A DNA stretch of 17,730 bases from an uncultured Oscillospiraceae bacterium. GTDB lineage: Bacteria > Bacillota > Clostridia > Oscillospirales > Oscillospiraceae. The translations under genes were made by a program, and so were the position numbers. The stretch covers positions 1-17,730 of the forward strand of contig CAKUOS010000044.1 of assembly GCA_934670025.1 (NCBI GenBank), written 5' to 3'. The number at the start of each line of letters is the position of its first letter. Positions within the stretch are counted from its first letter, which is position 1. Below are positions 1 through 7,020 of this stretch, one piece after another. The notes under the pieces were generated by a model. That model ran no database searches, was not told the origin of the DNA, and worked only from the letters and a program-made list of their open reading frames with translations.

Positions 1-916
1 CGTGCGCGGTGCCGTGGCCCATGAAGACGAACGCGGTGCCCGCGTCCTTCGCGGCGTCGAGGCTCTCAAAGCCCGCGTCGGAGACGGCGGCGGCGGTGAT
101 GGCCTTTGCGACAGCCTCCTTATCGGCGTTGATGACCGTGGCGTCGGAGCCGACCTCGCCGAGCATCGGCTCGGCAATGGCGACGGATGCAAACTGATCC
201 CGGTATTCCTCGATCGCTTCGCACATCTCGTCATATTCCGCGCCGTGCATCAGGTGCGTCGGCTGGACGACGAGGTTTTTGACGCCGTTGGCGACTGCGC
301 GGTCGAGCGCCTGGGTCATGTTGTCGATCTTCTCGCCGTCGCGGGCCTGGACGTGGTTGATGATGATCTGCGCGGTGAAGGCGCGGCGGACGGACCAGTC
401 GGGGTACGCGGCCTGAAGCGCGTCCTCGATGCCCTTGATGTCGGCAGCGCGGCTGTCGTTGTAGGAGGTGCCGAAGGACACGACCAGCAACTCGTTTTCG
501 CCGATCTCATCCTGATTGCGCGGATCGTCCAGCGCTGCGTCGCCGGTGTCGAGGCCGAAGTAGTCGGGGCTTGCTTCGTCGCCCTCGACAAGCGCCTTCT
601 GCGCATCTGTCAGTGCGTCCCACGCGGCTTTTGCCGCCTCGCACTGCGCGTCGGTTTCGTCGGTGCGCGCCTGCACATAGATGGCGTCGATAAGCGCGGC
701 GACATTGTCGGCGGCCTGCTGGTCAAGCTCTTCCTGCGTGGGCTGCGGCGCTTCGGCGGGCTGCTCGGCGGCAGGCTCCTCCTGCGCGGGTATTTCGGCG
801 GGCTGTTCGGTCTGCGCCGGTTCTTCGGCGGCGGGTGTTTCCTGCTTCCCGCTGCACGCGGCAAGCACGCTCAGCAGCATCACGGCTGCGAGCAGAAGCG
901 CAAGGGTCTTTTTCAT
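1..916 (-). CDS. cbiK: Lipoprotein CbiK-like sirohydrochlorin cobaltochelatase (3' end outside window)
   Basis: The minus-strand frame from the ATG at 916 stays open to the window edge (305 codons seen). It begins MKKTLALLLAAVMLLSV and has a lipobox LAAC near residue 21, so it is a lipid-anchored extracytoplasmic protein. A Glu/Pro/Gln/Ala-rich linker follows to about residue 60. The catalytic domain then shows LLVVSFGTSYND, VQPTHLMHGAEYDEM and, at the window edge, FMGHGTAH. The last two are the metal/tetrapyrrole-binding histidine motifs of the anaerobic cobaltochelatase CbiK. The cytoplasmic family inserts Co(II) into sirohydrochlorin in B12 synthesis; an exported form more likely handles cobalt or a tetrapyrrole at the cell surface. 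AGAGG precedes the start. A B12 riboswitch and terminator lie upstream, so expression should fall when cobalamin is plentiful. Family assignment is firm; the extracellular role is inference. Confidence 0.9.
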   Translation of the reverse strand, partial: MKKTLALLLAAVMLLSVLAACSGKQETPAAEEPAQTEQPAEIPAQEEPAAEQPAEAPQPTQEELDQQAADNVAALIDAIYVQARTDETDAQCEAAKAAWDALTDAQKALVEGDEASPDYFGLDTGDAALDDPRNQDEIGENELLVVSFGTSYNDSRAADIKGIEDALQAAYPDWSVRRAFTAQIIINHVQARDGEKIDNMTQALDRAVANGVKNLVVQPTHLMHGAEYDEMCEAIEEYRDQFASVAIAEPMLGEVGSDATVINADKEAVAKAITAAAVSDAGFESLDAAKDAGTAFVFMGHGTAH

Positions 917-946
917 GGGGATATACCTCTTTTCTGAAATGTTCTG

Positions 947-982
947 AAAGAAATATAAAAACGGCTGCGTTTCCGCAGCCGT
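947..982 (-). terminator. Intrinsic terminator in the cobalamin riboswitch expression platform
   Basis: On the minus strand a perfect 9-bp stem, ACGGCTGCG-GAAA-CGCAGCCGT (961-982), is followed directly by TTTTATATTTC. It lies about 100 nt after the riboswitch core and 45 nt before the cbiK start, which is where a ligand-controlled transcription terminator is expected. Confidence 0.85.
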
Positions 983-1081
983 TCTCCCTAACCGTATCGT
1001 ATGTCTGCACTCCGCTTGAGGGCCGGAGGCGCTTACAAACTTGCAGGAAGGTCGACCCGTAGACAGCGGATCTGAGATTCC

Positions 1082-1235
1082 ACGTCATGGCAGGTCTCCT
1101 GACTTCGATCATCGCGCCGCTGCCCTTCCCGGTTCCCCAGTGGTTTGCAGCTTCGCTCCCGTACACAGTGACTGTATCGCTCCGGATTCGCACCGGATTC
1201 CCTTTTCACCCGCCTTGCGGCGGGCACCGTGACGC
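1082..1235 (-). promoter_or_regulatory. Cobalamin (AdoCbl-type) riboswitch
   Basis: Read on the minus strand, the element has the conserved cobalamin aptamer blocks in order: a GGTGCC start, GAAAAGGGAA, GGTGCGAATCCGG, ACAGTCACTGT, CCACTGGG, GGGAAGG, and the B12 box GAAGTCAGGAGACCTGCC at 1106-1089. A closing P1 helix can be drawn between GCGTCA (1235-1230) and TGACGT (1087-1082). It is transcribed from the promoter at 1265-1293 and precedes the terminator at 947-982, so it should switch off cbiK when cobalamin binds. Confidence 0.93.
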
Positions 1236-1264
1236 TACAACTTTATATTTTTCCAGACGCCCTC

Positions 1265-1293
1265 ATTATACGGAGCGCAGACGCGCTTGTCAA
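1265..1293 (-). promoter_or_regulatory. Consensus sigma-A-type promoter for the riboswitch/cbiK transcript
   Basis: TTGACA (1293-1288), a 17-nt spacer and TATAAT (1270-1265) match the consensus at all 12 positions. The predicted start near 1258 is about 23 nt upstream of the riboswitch P1 helix. The upstream ABC gene ends only 22 nt before the -35 box, with no terminator visible between them. Confidence 0.88.
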
Positions 1294-1314
1294 TGGGACA
1301 AGCTTCCAACTTTG

Positions 1315-3057
1315 CTACAGCTTCCAGCCCGCGGCCTGCGTGCGGCCGCTGATGAAGCGGCGGTAGAGTCCATCGTGCGCCATCAGCGTCTCGTGCGTGC
1401 CGCGCTGGACGATCTGCCCCTTGTCCACCACGAGGATCTGATCGGCATTGCGCACGGTCTTCAGCCGGTGCGCGATCAGGATGACCGTTTTGCTGCGCGT
1501 CAGCGCACCGACGGCCTCCATCAGCTCCTTTTCGTTCTCCGGGTCGACGTTGGCCGTGGCCTCGTCGAGAATGATGACGGGCGCGTCCTTCATGATGGCG
1601 CGGGCGATGGAAAGCCGCTGGCGTTCGCCGCCCGAGAGCGTGCTGCCCGCCTCGCCGAGGACCGTCTCATAGCCCTGCGGCAGCTTCATGATGAAATCGT
1701 GGCAGCGCGCCTTCTTCGCGGCCGCGACGACCTGCTCCATCGGCGCGCCGGGGCAGCCGAAGCGGATATTGTTGGCGACGGTGTCATGGAAGAGGAAGAC
1801 GTTCTGGAACACGAAGCTGAAGTTCCGCATCAGACTGTCCATATCGTATTCGCGCACATCGTGTCCGCCAAGCGTGACGGCGCCCGCGTCCACATCCCAG
1901 AAGCGCGCAAGCAGCTGGCAGAGCGTCGATTTTCCGCCGCCCGACGGGCCGACGAGCGCGTTGACGGTCCCTTCGCGGAACGTCAGGCTGACGCCGTGCA
2001 GCACCTCCGTATCGCCGTAGCCGAAGTGTACGTCATGCAGCGCCACGGTGCTGCCCTGCGGCGTCTGCACGTCCGTCTGCGGACGCCGCAGCTCGGGCGC
2101 GGTCAGAATATCCGTGACCTGCCCAATGATCGTGCTGACTTTGGCAAGATCGTCGGTGAATTTCATGCAGCCGATGACGGGCGTGATAAGGCCCATGGAG
2201 AGAATGACGATGAGGACGAATTTCTCCGGTGTCAGTGCGCCGCTTTTCAGCAGCAGGCCGCCGATGGGCAGCACCGGCAGAAGCGTGGCGGGCATGACGT
2301 TCATGGCGAAGGTGAAATAGAAGTTGCTTTTGTTCATCCAGTCGATGTCGCTCTGCGCGCACGTCCGGGCGGCGGAGACGAACTTCTCATAGCTGCTTTT
2401 CGCCTTGCCGAAGACCTTGATGACCTCGATGCCGCCGATGTACTCCACCGCCGTGTCGTTGAGCGTGTTGGTGGCCGCGACGGTGCGGGCGTAATTTTTG
2501 TCGTATCCCGCCATCATCAGCATAAAAAAGACCATGCCGAGCGGAAACGTGAGCAGCGAAACCAGCGCCATGCGCCAGTCCAGGATCAGCAGATACGCGA
2601 AGGTCGCCAGCGCGGCGATCGCGTTGCCGCTCATCTCCGGGATGACGTGCGCGAGCGTCGGCTCGATGGCGTCCACGCGCTCGACGAGGATGTTTTTGAG
2701 TTCCCCGGAGCCTCTGGCCTGCACGTCGCCGAGCGGCATTCGTGCAAGTTTTGCAAGACCCTGCTTGCGGATATTGCCGAGCACGGCAAACGTCGCCCGG
2801 TGCGACTGCGCCGTGGACAGCGAATACAGCAGCACCCGCAGCAGCCAGCAAAGCGCCATCCGCGCGCAGTCGGTCAGATAGCCCGCGAGGTCTTTGTTCC
2901 CGGCCAGCAGCTTTCCGATCACCCCGGCCATCACGAAATACGGCAGGATCTGAAACGCCGCGCCGAGAGCGGCGAGGATGACGCTGGCAATATAGCCCGA
3001 TTTTTTCTGCCCGGCGAAGGTCATGATCCAGCCGAACGTACTGTTTTTCTGTTTCAC
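1315..3057 (-). CDS. ABC exporter-fold transporter, fused membrane and ATPase domains
   Basis: This 580-residue protein is a complete half-transporter. The N-terminal six-helix membrane domain covers about residues 15-310, with hydrophobic runs such as SVILAALGAAFQIL and LVSLLTFPLGMVFFMLMM. The ATPase domain follows, with Walker A GPSGGGKST, Q-loop VFQNVFLF, signature LSGGERQR, Walker B VIILDEA and H-loop AHR. It must dimerise to function. It starts 6 nt after the EcfA stop, so it belongs to the ECF operon. As I recall, related ECF cassettes often carry two such half-transporters in tandem, resembling the siderophore importers YbtPQ and IrtAB. Only one is present here, so it would work as a homodimer or its partner is elsewhere or lost. 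The substrate cannot be told from sequence. Confidence 0.9.
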   Translation of the reverse strand: MKQKNSTFGWIMTFAGQKKSGYIASVILAALGAAFQILPYFVMAGVIGKLLAGNKDLAGYLTDCARMALCWLLRVLLYSLSTAQSHRATFAVLGNIRKQGLAKLARMPLGDVQARGSGELKNILVERVDAIEPTLAHVIPEMSGNAIAALATFAYLLILDWRMALVSLLTFPLGMVFFMLMMAGYDKNYARTVAATNTLNDTAVEYIGGIEVIKVFGKAKSSYEKFVSAARTCAQSDIDWMNKSNFYFTFAMNVMPATLLPVLPIGGLLLKSGALTPEKFVLIVILSMGLITPVIGCMKFTDDLAKVSTIIGQVTDILTAPELRRPQTDVQTPQGSTVALHDVHFGYGDTEVLHGVSLTFREGTVNALVGPSGGGKSTLCQLLARFWDVDAGAVTLGGHDVREYDMDSLMRNFSFVFQNVFLFHDTVANNIRFGCPGAPMEQVVAAAKKARCHDFIMKLPQGYETVLGEAGSTLSGGERQRLSIARAIMKDAPVIILDEATANVDPENEKELMEAVGALTRSKTVILIAHRLKTVRNADQILVVDKGQIVQRGTHETLMAHDGLYRRFISGRTQAAGWKL

Positions 3058-3063
3058 CGTTTA

Positions 3064-4329
3064 TCACCTCACATTGAAGATCTTTCTGAGCGCCGGGGCG
3101 GTTTCCTCCGAGACGGTCAGATCGTCCCGGATGCCGCCGTCCGACAGATGCAGCACGCGCGTACAGGTGCGGCAGACGAATTCATAGTCGTGCGTGACCA
3201 CGAAAACGACCCGGCCGGCGGCGGCAAGACGGCGGATCAGCGCCGCCAGCGTCCTTTCCGCAAGCGCCGCATCGGGATCTTTCAGGCCGAAGGTACACTC
3301 GGCCGCCGCGCTTTCGGCAAAAAGCTGATAATTGACGTCCTGCATGACCATGCAGGCGCGCTTCATGCGCGCTTTGGGCGTCTGCGGCGTTCCATTCCAG
3401 CGGCAGATCCCTGCCGCCTCTTTGTGCAGGCCGCACAGCGCGCGGGAAAACGTCGTCTTTCCCGCGCCGTTATGCCCGGCGACAGCGATGATGCCGCCGG
3501 GCGCGGCTTGCAGGGAAACGCCCTGCAGGACGGGCCGCTTCTGCCACGAAAACGTCACATTTTGCAGCTCCAATACCGGCTTTTCTGCGGACGGAGCAAA
3601 AAAAGCCGGGCGCTCTTCGCGCAGATCGATCGCGCGCAGGCCCATGCGCCGCCGCAGCTCCGCATCAAGGCTCCGGAACTGCGCCATCGTCCAGTCGCCC
3701 GCGACGCGGCCGTTTTCCAGATAAACGACGCGGTCGGCCACGTCCATAAGATAGTGCAGGCGGTGCTCGGCGATCACGACGGTCTTTCCCTGCGATTTGA
3801 CGAGCTGCAAATGCGCCCGCAGATCTTCGATGGCGGTCATGTCCAGATTGGACGACGGCTCGTCGAGCAGATAGACCTCCGGTCCCGCCGCGTAGACGGA
3901 GGCGAAGGCGATCTTCTGCTTTTCCCCTCCGGAGAGGGCGAAAATGCTGCGGCCGAGGAGATTTTCCATATGCAGCGCCTTTGCCGTTTCCGCCACGCGG
4001 CTTTTCAGCTGCGGCTGCGGCACGGCCCTGTTTTCCATGCCGAAGGCGATCTCGCCGTCGGTGTCGACGTTGAAAAACTGCGTGCGGGGATTCTGGAAGA
4101 CGCTGCCGACTTTTTCCGCGATGCGGTACATGGGGACGTCTGCAAGATCCTCGCCGTCCAGCAGCACGCTGCCTGACAGCTCGCCCGCGAAAAACTGCGG
4201 GATGAGGCCGTTTACGAGCCGCGTGAGCGTCGTCTTGCCGCAGCCGCTGCGCCCGCAGAGCAGGACGCACTGCCCGTCCGGAATGGTGAGGCTGACATTG
4301 TGAAGTCCGCCGTCCTGCTCGCCGCCGTC
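3064..4329 (-). pseudogene. ecfA: ecfA, fused tandem ECF ATPase, damaged at the 5' end and in the second ATPase domain
   Basis: This encodes the energy-coupling ATPase of an ECF importer, with two ATPase domains in one chain. Domain 1 reads HNVSLTIPDGQ, Walker A GRSGCGKTT, signature LSGGEKQK, Walker B VYLLDEPSSNLD and H-loop AEHRL. Domain 2 has Walker A GHNGAGKTT, Q-loop VMQDVNYQLF and H-loop VTHDYEF. Two lesions are visible. The 5' end has no start codon or beta-strand start of its own: the frame runs back into ecfT in the -1 frame across 4305-4329. In domain 2, AERTLAAL joins straight to IRRLAAAGRVV at 3238-3251, so the second signature motif and Walker B are missing (roughly 60 residues by family comparison). 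The first in-frame GTG, at 4167, lies after Walker A, so an active protein is unlikely unless the assembly is wrong. Confidence 0.8.
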
Positions 4330-4853
4330 AGAAGCGGCACGTAGATGCAGTTTATTGTCATAGCCGGGGCTTTCAGGAACCCCCAGAATGTAGGCGACAC
4401 GTCCCGCAGGCGCATGGCGTCGCGGATCGAATGCCAGTCCTCGCGGATCGCCGGCAGATAGCGGAGCATGACCGCGATGGGGATCGTCAGCTTTTTCGGC
4501 ACGCGCAGCCGCGCCATCGCGGAGAGGAATTCCCCCACCCTGGTGGTCCCGATGACGAGGCCCGCGAGAAAGCCGCAGGTGTAGACCTTATGGACAAGAC
4601 CGAGAAAGGCCACGAACATCGTCCGCCACGTGCCGCGCAGCACGCCCATGCTCCAGACGGTAAACGCGCAGATGAGCGCATAGGCGAGGATGCCGCGCAG
4701 CGCGTAGCGCCATCTTCCGCAGCACGCGGCGAGCAGCCCAATACCTGCCGCCAAAGCAAATTGAACATACAGATTTGGCGCGAACATGGCGCTCAGCACG
4801 CAGAGCACAATGAGAAATAATTTTGTCCGGGGGTCGAGGTGCATGGGCGTCAT
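4212..4853 (-). pseudogene. ecfT: ecfT, ECF transmembrane coupling protein, C-terminus lost by fusion into ecfA
   Basis: The ATG at 4853 overlaps the S-component stop (ATGA), indicating coupled translation. The first 183 residues look like a normal EcfT: LDPRTKLFLIVLCVL, several hydrophobic helices, PKKLTIPIAVMLRYLPAI and the coupling-helix region RDAMRLRDVSPTFWGF, then IYVPLLTAASRTAD. In EcfT proteins the last motif is normally followed by ELSAAAxTRG and a final helix. Here the frame instead runs, from about 4305, into the ecfA coding sequence read out of frame and ends in a low-complexity Ser/Ala/Arg tail at 4212. The boundary 4305-4329 reads sensibly in both frames, as expected of a deletion between two similar GC-rich stretches. 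The protein would lack the second coupling segment. An assembly collapse is equally possible. Confidence 0.8.
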
Positions 4854-5452
4854 TTCGTGATACCGGCCTTTTCAAACTGCTTTTTGAGCATCCCGCAGCC
4901 GATAAAGGCGCTGACAGCGGCGGCAAGGACCGTGCCCGCCAGCATGACGATCAGGATCCAGCTCGTCCCGGAGGCGCGCATGGTGTCGATGTACGACTGC
5001 TCCGTGCCGTTTCCGAGCATGGTCTTCGCCCAGCCGTCCGGATCGGCGAAGACCACGAGATAAGAAGCCGTGCCGCCGAGCGAGATCAGAATGTAGGAAA
5101 GCGAATTGATCTTTCTGCTCCGGTAGTTCCCCGCGCCCGCAGCAAGATCGGCAAGGATGCCCATAACAAGATATCCCAGCGCCATCGCCCAGTGCATCCC
5201 GGTGACGAACCAGACGATGCAGAGGATCGCGCCGAGGATGGTCACGGCCCAGCGCTTTTGCACCTTCGCCAGCATCAGCAGATACACCGGCCCGCACAAA
5301 AGCGCGCTGCCCACGGGCATATAGAACGTCAGCACCGGGTTCGGCGCGAAGAAAATGCCGCCCACCAGCGCAAATACCAGAAAGAGGGCCGAAAAAATAC
5401 CGATCGTGACAAGATCTTTTACCGTAAGGCTCTTTTTGTTGTTCGTCTGCAT
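4850..5452 (-). CDS. ECF transporter S component, TIGR02185 (Trep_Strep / MptD-like) family
   Basis: This 200-residue membrane protein is the substrate-binding subunit of the ECF importer. It opens with a short basic N-terminus, NNKKSLTVKDLVTIGIFSAL, followed by five or six hydrophobic helices with conserved-looking FFAPNPVLTFYMPVGSALL and GMHWAMALGYLVMGILADL. The length and the loop rich in Gly/Asn before the second half fit the TIGR02185 S components, whose ligand is not known to me. It is the first gene of the minus-strand operon S-T-A-ABC and overlaps ecfT by 4 nt. Its promoter region holds the TTAG-N6-CTAA palindrome, and an AraC regulator is transcribed away from it. Start chosen at the ATG preceded by AAAGGAG. 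Confidence 0.82.
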   Translation of the reverse strand: MQTNNKKSLTVKDLVTIGIFSALFLVFALVGGIFFAPNPVLTFYMPVGSALLCGPVYLLMLAKVQKRWAVTILGAILCIVWFVTGMHWAMALGYLVMGILADLAAGAGNYRSRKINSLSYILISLGGTASYLVVFADPDGWAKTMLGNGTEQSYIDTMRASGTSWILIVMLAGTVLAAAVSAFIGCGMLKKQFEKAGITK

Positions 5453-5515
5453 AAATCATGTCTCCTTTGCGTGAAACGGCGCGCTTGACTTTTTCGCCGC
5501 CGTTTGCTATGTTTC

Positions 5516-5533
5516 AGTTAGAGGCAACTAACT
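5516..5533. promoter_or_regulatory. Operator-like palindrome AGTTAG-N6-CTAACT
   Basis: A perfect 6-bp inverted repeat with a 6-nt centre lies between the divergent S-component and AraC genes. It would fall at about +6 to +23 of the S-component transcript and over the -35 region of the AraC promoter, so one bound protein could affect both. The same arms and spacing recur at 17257-17274 at an equivalent position. The binding protein is unknown; TetR- or DtxR-family repressors are possible. Confidence 0.6.
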
Positions 5534-5544
5534 GTCAGAAACCG

Positions 5545-5550
5545 TATCAT
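5545..5550 (+). promoter_or_regulatory. Possible -10 box for the AraC gene
   Basis: TATCAT lies about 80 nt before the AraC start. The -35 position 17 nt upstream (AGGCAA) is poor and lies inside the AGTTAG-N6-CTAACT palindrome, suggesting a promoter that needs an activator or is repressed there. Confidence 0.35.
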
Positions 5551-5554
5551 ACCA
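5546..5554 (-). promoter_or_regulatory. Extended -10 promoter for the ECF/ABC operon
   Basis: On the minus strand TGG-TATGAT forms an extended -10 box about 95 nt upstream of the S-component start. No good -35 is visible 17 nt upstream. The predicted start is near 5539, immediately before the palindrome at 5516-5533. Confidence 0.45.
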
Positions 5555-5631
5555 CAGACGTTTCGGCAAGCGCAGGCGGCGCTTTTCGCCTGATCGTTGC
5601 AAAGAATTGTCTGTTCGTTGTAAGGAGGACT

Positions 5632-6618
5632 ATGAAAAGCGATATCGTAACGGCGTACTACCGTCCGCTGCTGGAGCAGAACCATTTTCGCGCCGTCCCC
5701 TGCCCGGAAAAATTCAGCGCGGCGGGCAGCTGCTGGCAGATCGCGCCCGAAGTCGGCAGCGGCTATTACTGGGTCTATGCGAAGCAGGATCTGTTCGACA
5801 TTAAGATCCACGACTTTTTCTTTCACGAGGATCAATGTCTGGATATGAATATTCCGGCGTGCATCAGCATCCAGCGCTACGACTCCATCTCCGGTGAGGA
5901 GCTGAATCCCTACCGGCGGCTGTCGGCGGGCGATACTCAGACCATCGTCGGCGGAAAGCCGCGCTACCGCGCGCTCATCCACAAGCGCATCCCCATCCAC
6001 GCCGTGGGCGTTGAGATCCTGCCGGGGTATTATGAGGAGTTTCTCAAAAAGCAGTACCCGGATATTTATTTCGATCTTCCCGCCGCGTTCCAGAGCGTGG
6101 ATCAGGCGACGGACTTCCCCGCCATGTCCAAGCTGCTGTTTGAGATCGAGACCTACCGCGGCGACGGCGCGGCGGCGGCGCTCTTTTACGAGGCCAAGGT
6201 CACGGAAGCCATCGCGCTGGTGATGGACGCATGGAAGCGGCAAAGCCGCAGGCGGGAACGGCCACTGTCGGCAGAGGACCGGGAGAGTCTTCAGAACGTG
6301 GTCAGCTACATCGCCGACCACTACGCCTTCGAGCTCCCGCTGGAGCGTCTGGCCAGCATCGCCTGCATGAGCGAAAGCAATCTCAAAAGCTGCTTTCGGC
6401 GGCAGTTCGGGTGCAGCGTCACGCAGTATATTCAGGGGCGGCGGATGAGTCAGGCGGAGCATCTGCTCATCGGCACCGACTTCACAATGGGCCAGATCGC
6501 GCAGATGATCGGCTACACCACGTCCGGCCGCTTTGCCGAGCTGTTCCGCAAGAGCACGGGCATTCTGCCCGTCGAATACCGCCGCATCGCGCGGAAGGAC
6601 GGATGCGGCTGCAAATAA
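5632..6618 (+). CDS. AraC-family transcriptional regulator
   Basis: The protein has 328 residues counted from the ATG at 5632, which follows AAGGAGG at 5622-5628; the longer open frame upstream has no such site. Residues 1 to about 200 form a ligand-sensing domain without a motif I can name. The C-terminal 100 residues carry the two helix-turn-helix units of AraC/XylS proteins: LERLASIACMSESNLKSCFRRQFG, then the second, MGQIAQMIGYTTSGRFAELFRKSTG, ending PVEYRR. Divergent from the ECF/ABC operon, it most likely controls that operon in response to the transported compound, as YbtA and PchR do for siderophore systems; this comparison is by arrangement only. The end of the protein, GCGCK, is Cys-rich. 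Confidence 0.9.
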   Translation: MKSDIVTAYYRPLLEQNHFRAVPCPEKFSAAGSCWQIAPEVGSGYYWVYAKQDLFDIKIHDFFFHEDQCLDMNIPACISIQRYDSISGEELNPYRRLSAGDTQTIVGGKPRYRALIHKRIPIHAVGVEILPGYYEEFLKKQYPDIYFDLPAAFQSVDQATDFPAMSKLLFEIETYRGDGAAAALFYEAKVTEAIALVMDAWKRQSRRRERPLSAEDRESLQNVVSYIADHYAFELPLERLASIACMSESNLKSCFRRQFGCSVTQYIQGRRMSQAEHLLIGTDFTMGQIAQMIGYTTSGRFAELFRKSTGILPVEYRRIARKDGCGCK

Positions 6619-6650
6619 AAAACAGGACGCCCGCAATGCGGGCGTCCTGT
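6617..6650 (-). terminator. Intrinsic terminator, strongest on the minus strand
   Basis: A perfect 13-bp stem, ACAGGACGCCCGC-AAT-GCGGGCGTCCTGT (6622-6650), abuts a run of six T on the minus strand. It starts 4 nt after the AraC stop. On the plus strand no T-run follows, so it fits better as the end of a minus-strand transcript arriving from 6673. Confidence 0.75.
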
Positions 6651-6672
6651 CTCTGCGTTTCCCGCCGTGCGT

Positions 6673-6843
6673 TCACTGGATGCGGTAGCCGTCCAGGACG
6701 AGGGCCACGATCTGCGCCCAGAATTCCGCCTCGGCAGCGGTAAAATAGCGGCTGGCGCTGAGCGGCGCGCAGCGCGCGATGCCGGAGGCCATGGAGGCGG
6801 AATAAGACGTTCCTCCATAGGCCCGCTTTTTCCCATGCATCCT
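6673..6843 (-). pseudogene. Remnant of a minus-strand gene, possibly the C-terminus of a TetR-type regulator
   Basis: A short open frame ends at 6673, just ahead of a strong minus-strand terminator. Its last ~45 residues (GGTSYSASMASG through ARYFTAAEAEFWAQIVALV and LDGYRIQ) look like real helical protein, and the final FWAQIVALVLDGYR resembles the last helix of TetR-family regulators. Upstream the frame runs into the inverted-repeat element at 6844-6951 with no sensible N-terminus or ribosome site. I read it as the tail of a gene cut away by that element or by a deletion. The family guess is weak. Confidence 0.3.
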
Positions 6844-6951
6844 GTAGGGGCCGACGACTCTGTCGGCCCGCCTGGGAACCATCGGATTCGCCGAAGAGTT
6901 TCGTGTTTCGGCGGTGCATTCTGCCGGGCCGATGTGGGCATCGGCCCCTAC
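6844..6951. mobile_element. MITE-like 108-bp element with terminal inverted repeats
   Basis: The stretch begins GTAGGGGCCGA (6844-6854) and ends with its exact reverse complement TCGGCCCCTAC (6941-6951). Each end also contains its own internal stem: GGCCGACGAC/GTCGGCC on the left and GGGCCGATG/CATCGGCCC on the right. It holds no gene. GTAGGGGC-type inverted repeats are, to my knowledge, common dispersed non-coding elements in gut Clostridia. No clear target-site duplication is seen. Confidence 0.6.
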
Positions 6952-6980
6952 CCCTTCCCGGAAAAACGCATCAAAAACCT

Positions 6981-7020
6981 CAAAAACCAGACCGCAGATC
7001 AGAGCTGCGGTCTGGGTTTT
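6981..7020. terminator. Bidirectional intrinsic terminator after modC
   Basis: The 11-bp stem CCAGACCGCAG / CTGCGGTCTGG (6987-7015) is followed by GTTTTTT on the plus strand and by TTTTTGAGG on the minus strand. It begins 6 nt past the modC stop and would end the molybdate operon transcript. Confidence 0.85.

Noticed and set aside
2..937. Plus-strand 311-codon open frame
   Set aside because: It is the antisense of the lipoprotein cbiK gene, whose signal peptide, lipobox and catalytic motifs are clear on the minus strand.
1087..4176. 1029-codon open frame on the plus strand
   Set aside because: It lies opposite the riboswitch, ABC and ecfA genes. Its protein is rich in Arg/His/Asp with no domain, as expected of the reverse strand of GC-rich genes.
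4305..4329. Programmed -1 frameshift producing an EcfT-EcfA fusion
   Set aside because: No X XXY YYZ slippery heptamer or downstream hairpin is seen at the joint, and the EcfT C-terminal motif itself is missing. A deletion explains more.
6622..7015. CRISPR-like array of short palindromes
   Set aside because: The hairpins differ from each other and have no regular spacing; they are two terminators and one inverted-repeat element.
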